Part shown: positions 50,394 through 56,068 of the stretch, piece by piece | How the letters are laid out: the number at the start of each line of letters is the position of its first letter | Position numbering within the stretch: the stretch's first letter is position 1 | Assembly (NCBI RefSeq): GCF_001279525.1 | Contig: NZ_LGDY01000130.1 | Span: 1-56,068, forward strand | Direction of reading: 5' to 3' | Origin: Nocardia sp. NRRL S-836 | GTDB lineage: Bacteria > Actinomycetota > Actinomycetes > Mycobacteriales > Pseudonocardiaceae | Length of the DNA stretch: 56,068 nt | The notes under the pieces: generated by a model | Told to the model about the DNA's origin: nothing | The model's database searches: none | Seen by the model: only the letters and a program-made list of their open reading frames with translations | Made by a program: the position numbers and the translations under genes

Positions 50394-50534
50394 ATGGCAC
50401 AGGTACGCGTTCGCAAGCCGGTCGCGCCGGTCGTGCTCACGCCGTCGCTGGTGCAGGCGATGATCGCCCGCCGGCAGGCCGTCCAGGTGGCCAAGTTCCG
50501 CACCACCTGCACCGACTGCCTGCCCAACTACTGA
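50394..50534 (+). CDS. Putative RiPP precursor peptide (46 residues)
   Basis: A short gene with its own promoter, an operator and GGAGG eight bases before the ATG. The product begins MAQVRVRKPVAPVVLTPSLV, has a basic helical middle (IARRQAVQVAKF) and ends TTCTDCLPNY. A leader of about 34 residues followed by a short, Cys/Thr-rich tail is typical of ribosomally made, post-translationally modified peptides. It has no signal peptide. It is followed at 20 bases by a nucleotidyltransferase gene, two tiny peptide genes and several modification-type enzymes. It could instead be a small regulatory protein; the RiPP role is inference. Confidence 0.65.
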   Translation: MAQVRVRKPVAPVVLTPSLVQAMIARRQAVQVAKFRTTCTDCLPNY

Positions 50535-50553
50535 GCGGCAAGGGGACTTCGCC

Positions 50554-51654
50554 GTGGAGCTGAACGCCGATGCGCTGGTCCGCGCCTTGGCGGTGTGCTG
50601 CGGCGAAGAACCCGCCGACCCGGCGGAGGCGGTGTGGCTCGCGCGCAAGAAGCAGCCCTCGTTGCTCGCCACGCTCTGCTCGGCGTGGGGTGAGCTCAAC
50701 GAGGGGCTGGCGTTCGAGCTGGCCGCGCAGCGGGAGCGGGTGGCGTTCTACCGGGTGCTCGCCGCCTCGCTCGACTCACCGGAGATCATTCCGCTGAAAG
50801 GCCTGGAAGTCGGCCGGCTCTACCCCGACGGCTGGGTCAGATATATGAACGACCTGGATTACCACGTTGTCAAACCCGAGCTGCTGTGGGAAGTCGCCGC
50901 GTCATTGGTCGAACGTGGCTGGGCGCTCGACTCCGGCACGTTCACGAGGGTGAACAATTCGCTGCAGGTGATGCTGAGCTTTCGCCTGCCGCACCCGGAC
51001 CGGTACCAGCTCCCGTACGGCGTGGAGCTGAGCAGCTACGTGAGCCTCGGCGACCTCGGTGCGGTGCCGCCGGTGCTCGCGCTGACGCCGGACCTGGCGC
51101 CGGTGAAGAACCTGATGATGCTGCTGTTCGAGCGCTTCGAGCAGCCGTTCCGCGCCCGTGACCTGGTCGACGGGGCGTTGCTCGTCGAGTCGGCGCAGCC
51201 CCGCGACGTGGAGCGGATGCTGAACCGGCTCGACCTGTGGCCCGAGTACGCGGAGCTGGCGTCCCTGCTGGCACGTGCGGAGATCGGTCCGTCGCTGGAG
51301 GTTCCGCGTGACGCCGTGTCGAGAGCACGTCGGCGTCGCGCGGGACGGGCGGTGCGGAGCACGTTGTCCGCCGCCGGCCTGGCCCGCCGCACGCAGCGGC
51401 GGATGGTGGAGCGCGGGCTGCCGGCGGCCGGGCGCAGGGTCTTCGAACGGGTCGGTGCCCGGTGGGCGCTCGACGCGGGACTGCTCTGCTTCGGGTTGCC
51501 GGTGGACGGGCGCTCCGACCGCGTGCGGGTCGGTGGGCGCGACGACCTCACGTGGGTCGACACGCCGGTCGGCCGGTTCCTGCTGACTCCCGGCGACGAA
51601 CTGCCGTCGTCCGCCGAGGAGTTCGTCCGAGGAGGTGTAGCTGCATGTCCGTGA
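50554..51654 (+). CDS. NTP_transf_5-type nucleotidyltransferase
   Basis: A 366-residue protein resembling the uncharacterised nucleotidyltransferase family NTP_transf_5. The hallmark is IIPLKGLEVGRLYPDGWVRY followed by MNDLDYHVV, where the DxD supplies metal-binding acids. The rest is helical, with an arginine-rich region near residue 260. Members of this family occur as accessory genes in some lasso-peptide and other RiPP clusters, where they modify the product; the activity here is not known. It is separated from the peptide gene by 20 bases and its end overlaps the first tiny ORF. Confidence 0.8.
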   Translation: MELNADALVRALAVCCGEEPADPAEAVWLARKKQPSLLATLCSAWGELNEGLAFELAAQRERVAFYRVLAASLDSPEIIPLKGLEVGRLYPDGWVRYMNDLDYHVVKPELLWEVAASLVERGWALDSGTFTRVNNSLQVMLSFRLPHPDRYQLPYGVELSSYVSLGDLGAVPPVLALTPDLAPVKNLMMLLFERFEQPFRARDLVDGALLVESAQPRDVERMLNRLDLWPEYAELASLLARAEIGPSLEVPRDAVSRARRRRAGRAVRSTLSAAGLARRTQRRMVERGLPAAGRRVFERVGARWALDAGLLCFGLPVDGRSDRVRVGGRDDLTWVDTPVGRFLLTPGDELPSSAEEFVRGGVAACP

Positions 51655-51686
51655 ACTCGCGCAAGCCCAAGATCCCGAAGAAGTAG
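51645..51686 (+). CDS. Tiny lysine-rich peptide ORF, 13 residues
   Basis: ATG at 51645 with GAGGAGGTG upstream, overlapping the nucleotidyltransferase stop. It encodes MSVNSRKPKIPKK and is followed at once by AGGAGG for the next ORF. The strong ribosome site, position between two cluster genes and shared KPKI motif with the next peptide support translation. The function is unknown; a core peptide or a leader ORF is possible. Confidence 0.5.
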   Translation: MSVNSRKPKIPKK

Positions 51687-51698
51687 GAGGCGTTCGAG

Positions 51699-51758
51699 AT
51701 GGCCAAGAAGCACGGTCACAAGCTGGCGGTCAAGCCGAAGATCAAGAAGCGGCGCTAG
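51699..51758 (+). CDS. Tiny lysine-rich peptide ORF, 19 residues
   Basis: ATG at 51699 with AGGAGG nine bases upstream. The product is MAKKHGHKLAVKPKIKKRR and the stop is followed by AGGAGG of the next gene. It shares KPKI with the preceding 13-residue ORF (KPKIPKK versus KPKIKKRR), suggesting a duplicated pair. It is highly basic with no Cys, Ser or Thr, unlike the 46-residue peptide. It could be a core peptide, an RNA-binding peptide or an antimicrobial. Confidence 0.55.
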   Translation: MAKKHGHKLAVKPKIKKRR

Positions 51759-51772
51759 GAGGTCGGGACGCT

Positions 51773-52495
51773 GTGGTGTTCGTGCTGCTCGGACCCGACG
51801 CGGTGGCGCGGCAGCTCGGCGTCCCGATCCTCGACCGGCTGGAGGGCGCCGGGTTCACGCCGGTGCGCTGGCAGCTCATCTGCCGCCGACCGGCCGGTCT
51901 GGACGCCTTCCACGCCGAGAACATCGACAAGCACTGGAAGGGCTACCTCTACCGGCTCGTCGACCGGCTGTTCGACCACGGCCCGTTCCTCGCGCTGGAG
52001 GTCAGCGGATCGCACGAGGAGCTGCGGGCGTTGAAGGGCTCCAGCGATCCCGCGAAGGCGGCGCCGGGCACGATCCGCGGCGACCTCGGCACGATCAACG
52101 TCGTCCTCGCGCTGATGCACAGCTCGGACACACCGGCGGATTCGGAGCGCGAGAGCGCGGTGTTCGGGCCCGGCGGGTTCGCCGGTACCGGTGACCCGCG
52201 GCCGGTGCTCAAGACGCTGGCGCGCGGTGGGGTCGCGGAGACGCGCGGGTTCGACGACGTGCTGGTGGGGCTGCGGTCGCGGATCGAGGCCGCGCTGTGG
52301 CACGAGGAGCCGGGGCATCCCGTGGAAGCGGTGCTGGAGCACGACTTCCTGACCCCGGAGCTCGACGTGGAGCACGCGGCGGCGCTGGCGGCCACGGTCG
52401 GGGTGCGGATCGACCCGTGGGAACGGCTCGTGCTCGCCACCTCACAGCACTTCGCGCCGCGTCGTGGCGGCGCTGCGCCGCAGGACCTCGGCTAG
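51773..52495 (+). CDS. Nucleoside-diphosphate-kinase-like protein, divergent
   Basis: A 240-residue protein. Its first 140 residues align by eye with NDP kinase: MVFVLLGPDAVARQLG matches the beta-1 KPDA region, EVSGSHEELRALKGSSDP and AAPGTIRGDLG match the Kpn loop and Arg88 region, and LALMHSSDTPADSERE matches the catalytic-His segment. The histidine and GTIRGD are kept, but the KPD lysine is replaced by glycine. About 90 extra residues follow. Classical NDP kinase is about 135-150 residues, so this is a specialised version, perhaps phosphorylating or nucleotidylating a cluster substrate. The GTG start at 51773 follows AGGAGG, and its last 54 bases overlap the convergent transferase gene. Confidence 0.82.
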   Translation: MVFVLLGPDAVARQLGVPILDRLEGAGFTPVRWQLICRRPAGLDAFHAENIDKHWKGYLYRLVDRLFDHGPFLALEVSGSHEELRALKGSSDPAKAAPGTIRGDLGTINVVLALMHSSDTPADSERESAVFGPGGFAGTGDPRPVLKTLARGGVAETRGFDDVLVGLRSRIEAALWHEEPGHPVEAVLEHDFLTPELDVEHAAALAATVGVRIDPWERLVLATSQHFAPRRGGAAPQDLG

Positions 52496-53416
52496 CCGCG
52501 CGTCACGGGTGCGGACCCAGCCGTTGAGCGGCGTGCCGGTGCAGCCGCGGCCGCGCTTGGCCGCCCAGGCGCCCTGGCCGTAGCTGATGGTCCGGGCCTG
52601 CTCGGCGTAGGCGTGCTCGGCGGCCGCGTAGAAGGCGGTGCCGAAGTAGGCCAGCCGCGACCGTTCGTCGGCGTAGTCGAAACCGACCGCGGTGCACGTC
52701 CAGTCGCCGTCGTGGCGGGCGAACATCGCGAAACCGACGGCGTTGCCGTCCTGCGGGCGGGCGACGAGCGTGAGCGAGTCCATCGCGGCCAGGGCGGCGA
52801 GCTTGCGGCGTTCCGCGGTGAAGTCGGCGCCGCCGCGGTACTTCGTGACGAGCTGGCACTTCAGGGCCGTGAGCTCGTCGAGGTCGGGCTCCTCGGCGTG
52901 AACGTCCACAACGGACCGCATCTCGCGGCGGAGCTCCTTGCGGCGCTTGCGAGGGAACGCGGCGAGGTAGTCGGCCATCCCCGTGCCGGGCAGGTGCAGG
53001 TCCCACGTCATCGACAGCGGCACACACGTGAACCCACGCTCGTGCAGCACGGCTTCCAGCGGCCCTGGCCGGGTGTAGAGGAACGCGGCGGTCGGGACGT
53101 CGTACGCCAGCGCGGCGCTGACCAGTGCGTGCAACGCTTCCGGCTCACCGGCGCGCGGGCCGGTCGGCAGGCATTCGTAGCCCGGCACCATCACCATCAG
53201 GGCCGGCACCCACGGCGGCGAGTCGATCGGCTCGCGGCAGATCGGCAACGCGGGCGCGGTGGTCGTGAGGACGTGCCACAGGTCGAAGAACTCGGTCGGC
53301 CGCGGCTCGTGCTGCACGAACGCGTGCGCCTCGACGCCGTCGGCCCGCAGCGGCACGGGCGCGGGCAGCTTCCCGCCCATCGCGGCGAGCCAGGCGGGGG
53401 TGGTCAGCAGGCTCAT
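52442..53416 (-). CDS. GNAT/FemAB-like acyltransferase A
   Basis: A 324-residue protein of the FemAB/Acetyltransf_6-like superfamily: DYLAAFPRKRRKELRREMRS (substrate-binding helix), TLVARPQDGNAVGFAMFARH and AYFGTAFYAAAEHAYAEQARTISYGQGAWAAKRGRGC near the end, the typical second-GNAT-domain pattern. Such enzymes move acyl or aminoacyl groups onto amines. It overlaps its paralogue by ATGA and is translationally coupled to it. Its 3' end overlaps the NDK-like gene on the opposite strand. Confidence 0.8.
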   Translation of the reverse strand: MSLLTTPAWLAAMGGKLPAPVPLRADGVEAHAFVQHEPRPTEFFDLWHVLTTTAPALPICREPIDSPPWVPALMVMVPGYECLPTGPRAGEPEALHALVSAALAYDVPTAAFLYTRPGPLEAVLHERGFTCVPLSMTWDLHLPGTGMADYLAAFPRKRRKELRREMRSVVDVHAEEPDLDELTALKCQLVTKYRGGADFTAERRKLAALAAMDSLTLVARPQDGNAVGFAMFARHDGDWTCTAVGFDYADERSRLAYFGTAFYAAAEHAYAEQARTISYGQGAWAAKRGRGCTGTPLNGWVRTRDARLAEVLRRSAATTRREVL

Positions 53417-54447
53417 GCGCGCAGCAGCACGGCGTCGAGGTGGCGCGGCGTCAGACCGTGGCGCTGCTTGAAGACCGTGTTGCCGCGGCCACCCTCCAGC
53501 ACCGGCTTGCCCAGCTCGATCGCGAGCCGCACGGACTCGGCGAACAGCACGGCGTACGGGCTGTAGTTGCCGTCCACCGCGTAGTCGACACCGCACGTCC
53601 AGGTGTGGAAGCGGGTCTCGTCGGTGAGGCAGACACCGGCCGCGACGAGCCGGCCGCGCTGCCTGACCTCGATCACGTGCACCCGGCCGCCGAGCGCGGT
53701 GACGAACTTCGCGAACGTCCCCTCGGGGTAGAAACCGTTGTTGTCGAAGCGGGTCGCCGTCAGCCCGCACAACGCGGTGATCTCGTCCAGCGCCGCCGCC
53801 GACACCGGGAGCACCTCCGTCGTGACACCGGCCTCACCCGATCTTCGCCCGGTGCGCCGCAGGTTCGCCCGCGCCCGTTCGCCCAGCCGCGCCAGGTAGT
53901 GCTCGTAGTCGGTGACGCCGGTGAGGTCGGCCGTCCACCGGTCGACCAGGTGCCGCGCCGGCAGGCCGTTCGCGCGCAGCTCCTGCCCGAGCTCGCTGCC
54001 GCGCCGCACGTTCACGAACCCGCACCACTGCGCGCGGTAGAGCGACGCGACGCGCAGCAGGCCGCTGATGACCGTCGGCACGACGTCGACGCCGAGCGTG
54101 GACGGCACGTGCGCGTCGTAGCAGTGCCAGGTGTGGCTGAGCAACGCCGGCTGGTCGCGTGCCTCCGGATAGGCCGCGTACAGGCAGCCCAGCGGATCCG
54201 CCGCCGTCTGGAGGTACGCGGGCGTGACGGCGACCGTCTCGTCGCCCCTTTTCACCACCAGGTAGGCGAAAGCGTCGATGTTCGTCAGCGGCGCCTGCTC
54301 GTACGCGTCGAGGTAGGCGTGCTCGTAGAACACCGGCGCACCGGCCCGCCGCACCACCGCATCCCAATCGGCAGCATCGAATTCCCTTATGGAGCGCGAA
54401 AACTCGACGCGCAACGACGTTGACGCAGGTGGTTTCGGCACGCCCAT
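53413..54447 (-). CDS. GNAT/FemAB-like acyltransferase B
   Basis: A 344-residue protein with two GNAT-like halves: an N-terminal VFYEHAYLDAYEQAPLTN region and a C-terminal region with YEHYLARLGERARANLRRTGRR and LAIELGKPVLEGGRGNTVFKQRHGL, the FemAB-type pattern (GxG..FK.R.G). It likely acylates or aminoacylates a peptide or glycan amine. It is the first gene of a two-gene operon whose start lies 38 bases from the divergent PP-loop ATPase gene, so the cluster has a central divergent promoter. Confidence 0.82.
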   Translation of the reverse strand: MGVPKPPASTSLRVEFSRSIREFDAADWDAVVRRAGAPVFYEHAYLDAYEQAPLTNIDAFAYLVVKRGDETVAVTPAYLQTAADPLGCLYAAYPEARDQPALLSHTWHCYDAHVPSTLGVDVVPTVISGLLRVASLYRAQWCGFVNVRRGSELGQELRANGLPARHLVDRWTADLTGVTDYEHYLARLGERARANLRRTGRRSGEAGVTTEVLPVSAAALDEITALCGLTATRFDNNGFYPEGTFAKFVTALGGRVHVIEVRQRGRLVAAGVCLTDETRFHTWTCGVDYAVDGNYSPYAVLFAESVRLAIELGKPVLEGGRGNTVFKQRHGLTPRHLDAVLLRA

Positions 54448-54485
54448 ACTCTACGACCTGTGCCAGGGCGAACGAGGAGATCGAG

Positions 54486-55685
54486 ATGGCATCGGTGTAC
54501 TTCCTGACGAAGCTGGGCACAACCGAGGAGCTCTCGGCTTCTCCCGGCCAGCCGCTGCTGGATGTGTTGCGCAGGCACGGCATTCCGGTCAACGCCGTGC
54601 TGACGTCGGTCAACGGCGAGATCGTCGCCGAGGACACCGTCGTGATCGGCGCCGACGACGTGGTGCAGGTGCGGCAGGTCCGCTTCTACGACCTGGACGT
54701 GGCACGCCGCCCCAAGACCGTGGTCTACGGCACGCCGAACCCGGTCTACACCAAGAAGGTCATGTTCGACACCAACGGTTCGCTGGAACACCGGTGCGAG
54801 CAACTGGACGCCGACTCGTTCATCCAGTACGTCGAGGAGGCGTTCGTCCAGAGCTACGTGCTGACGGCCGGCGAACGCGTCGTGATCGGCCTGTCCGGCG
54901 GACGGGACAGCGTGGCGTACCTGACGTTGCTCGAACGCACCCGCGACCGCCTGCCCGACGTCGACATGACCGCCGTGACGATCACCGGCCTGCCCGACTG
55001 GGAGGAACCGGCGACCTTCGCCGCCGCCCGCGAGTCCGGCGAACGGCTCGGCATCGAGCAGGTGATCGTGACCGCGGAGGACGTCGAGCGGGTGTTCCGC
55101 CTGCGCAAACCCTTCGTGGAGGCCATGAACGAGGTCGTCGCCGGCGACGGCGCGCACCTGACGATGGTGATCGGCCACCAGGTGCTGCGCCGGATGCTGG
55201 AGGAGGACGCCCAGGCCCGTGGCGCCACGACCGTCGCCTTCGGCTTCAACGCCGACGACCTGGTCGCCTCCATGGTCACCTGGTACACGACCGGCTTCCG
55301 CATGGGCGGCATCCCGACGCGCGAGATCGGCGGCATGCGGTACGTGTTCCCGTTGTACCGCATCACGAAGAAGGAACTGACCCTGTACCTGGAGCTGGTC
55401 GCACCCGAGCTGAACCGGCAGGGCACACCGGGCCGCTTCACCACCGGCCCCGACGAGCGCTCGATGTCCTACGCGGTCACCGACCACCTGTTCGACCTGT
55501 GGCCGGGCGTGGACTACTACCTGTTCTCGGCGTTCGAGAACATGCAGCGGTACATGTTCCCGATGGTCGAGGCCAAGTGCCGCTACTGCGGCGGCGTCTA
55601 CCTGCTGCAGGAAGCCATGCAGAACGCCACCGACGTGTGCGACGTCTGCGACTTCTTCGCGCGCCGGGAACTCAACTTTGCGTGA
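54486..55685 (+). CDS. Beta-grasp (ThiS-like)-PP-loop ATPase fusion
   Basis: A 399-residue fusion. Residues 1-65 form a ThiS/MoaD-like beta-grasp domain (LLDVLRRHGIPVNAVLTSVN, DDVVQVRQVR) but without the terminal Gly-Gly that accepts sulfur. The main part is a TtuA/TilS-type adenine-nucleotide alpha-hydrolase with the PP-loop SGGRDS (137-142), FGFNADDLVASM, and C-terminal zinc-type pairs CRYCGG and CDVCDFF. TtuA enzymes thiolate tRNA uridines with a ThiS-like carrier, so fusion of the two suggests thio-transfer or adenylation of a cluster substrate. The ATG at 54486 follows GAGGAG. The methyltransferase starts inside its final codons. Confidence 0.88.
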   Translation: MASVYFLTKLGTTEELSASPGQPLLDVLRRHGIPVNAVLTSVNGEIVAEDTVVIGADDVVQVRQVRFYDLDVARRPKTVVYGTPNPVYTKKVMFDTNGSLEHRCEQLDADSFIQYVEEAFVQSYVLTAGERVVIGLSGGRDSVAYLTLLERTRDRLPDVDMTAVTITGLPDWEEPATFAAARESGERLGIEQVIVTAEDVERVFRLRKPFVEAMNEVVAGDGAHLTMVIGHQVLRRMLEEDAQARGATTVAFGFNADDLVASMVTWYTTGFRMGGIPTREIGGMRYVFPLYRITKKELTLYLELVAPELNRQGTPGRFTTGPDERSMSYAVTDHLFDLWPGVDYYLFSAFENMQRYMFPMVEAKCRYCGGVYLLQEAMQNATDVCDVCDFFARRELNFA

Positions 55686-56068
55686 GCACCCGTTCTTCAC
55701 ACGCGACTACTGGGTGTTCGCCGCCGCCGAGTACTCGCCCGCCCGGACCGCCGCCGAGGTGTCGTACCTGGCCTCGGTGCTACCCGCGGGCGGGCGGGTG
55801 CTCGATCTCGGGTGCGGGGTGGGGCGGCATGCGCACGGGCTGGCGCGGCTGGGGTTCTCGGTGGTCGGGGCCGACGTGTCGGAGTGGGCGGTCGAACAGG
55901 CCCGCGGCGGGCCGGGCGTGTTCGTGGCGTGCGACCTGATGGCGGGGCCGTGGCCGGAGCTGTCGGCGCTGGCCCCGCCGGGGGTGGCGGCCCGCCGGTC
56001 AGGAACGGGCCCGCGTCGTCACCGCCGTGATCTCCTCGCTGTTCTCGGTGGGGCGCACGGCCGAGGCG
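55678..56068 (+). CDS. SAM-dependent methyltransferase, 5' part (runs off window)
   Basis: A TTG at 55678 overlaps the PP-loop gene stop by 8 bases and begins LREHPFFTRDYWVFAAAEYS. The SAM motif I RVLDLGCGVGRHAHGLARLG and GADVSEWAV follow. After about residue 105 the frame becomes arginine-rich (GVAARRSGTGPRRHRRD), while the minus strand there reads as a credible C-terminus, so the methyltransferase may be truncated or frameshifted. Translational coupling to the PP-loop ATPase puts it in the peptide cluster. Confidence 0.6.
   Translation, partial: MREHPFFTRDYWVFAAAEYSPARTAAEVSYLASVLPAGGRVLDLGCGVGRHAHGLARLGFSVVGADVSEWAVEQARGGPGVFVACDLMAGPWPELSALAPPGVAARRSGTGPRRHRRDLLAVLGGAHGRG
55999..56068 (-). 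CDS. C-terminal end of a gene beyond the window
   Basis: The minus strand reads ASAVRPTENSEEITAVTTRA then RS and TGA (stop at 55999-56001). Codon use is typical here, so this is probably the 3' end of a convergent gene. The product cannot be named from 22 residues. Confidence 0.45.
   Translation of the reverse strand, partial: ASAVRPTENSEEITAVTTRARS

Overview
The window is chromosomal DNA from a high-GC actinomycete. Codon third positions are almost all G or C, GTG and TTG starts are frequent, secretion signals are often Tat type, and a deazaflavin (F420)-type enzyme is present. The mix of an EshA-type shell, ROK and AraC regulators and many secreted hydrolases suggests Pseudonocardiales (Lentzea, Saccharothrix or Amycolatopsis-like), but nothing here fixes the genus. 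I saw no rRNA, tRNA, CRISPR array, transposase or phage gene.

Region 1 (1-9.9 kb). A C-rich tandem-repeat tract (1-780) is followed by a seven-gene minus-strand operon. In transcription order it encodes a family 2B encapsulin shell protein, a terpene cyclase like the first domain of geosmin synthase, a second terpene cyclase with a broken NSE metal motif, a second family 2B shell protein, a polyprenyl diphosphate synthase, IspH and a short DXS. The genes are nearly contiguous or overlapping. They would supply C5 units by the MEP pathway, build a prenyl diphosphate and cyclise it, probably inside a mixed two-component protein nanocompartment. This is the most striking system in the window.

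Region 2 (9.9-25.1 kb). This is mixed accessory DNA. It holds a UPF0303-type gene coupled to a Gfo/Idh/MocA oxidoreductase and divergent from a ROK repressor, an AraC-VOC pair, a large secreted subtilase, a frameshifted Mrr-nSTAND defence-type NTPase, a methyltransferase, a DEAD-box RNA helicase and a secreted phosphodiester glycosidase-metallophosphatase.

Region 3 (25.3-43.6 kb). This part is metabolic and regulatory. It holds an ornithine cyclodeaminase-family gene with a structured leader, a secreted GH16 glucanase with a LacI-family palindrome upstream, a TetR-membrane protein operon, a LuxR-deazaflavin enzyme operon divergent from an acyl-CoA synthetase and SDR, an AraC-nitroreductase pair divergent from a LysR gene, a methyltransferase, PaaZ, a FAD-Rieske oxidoreductase and a type II NADH dehydrogenase.

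Region 4 (43.6-50.2 kb). This part holds a Tat-exported M15-like peptidase, an ATPase-fold regulator, a two-component system divergent from a small secreted protein, repeat-like hairpins and a secreted GH88-like hydrolase.

Region 5 (50.3-56.1 kb). This is a compact cluster that looks like an unusual ribosomal-peptide (RiPP-like) locus. It has a 46-residue peptide ending TTCTDCLPNY behind its own promoter and operator, a NTP_transf_5-type nucleotidyltransferase, two tiny lysine-rich ORFs (13 and 19 residues, each with its own ribosome site), a divergent nucleoside-diphosphate-kinase-like protein, two FemAB/GNAT-like transferases on the other strand, and a fused beta-grasp/PP-loop ATPase translationally linked to a methyltransferase cut by the window end. 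I do not recognise this combination.
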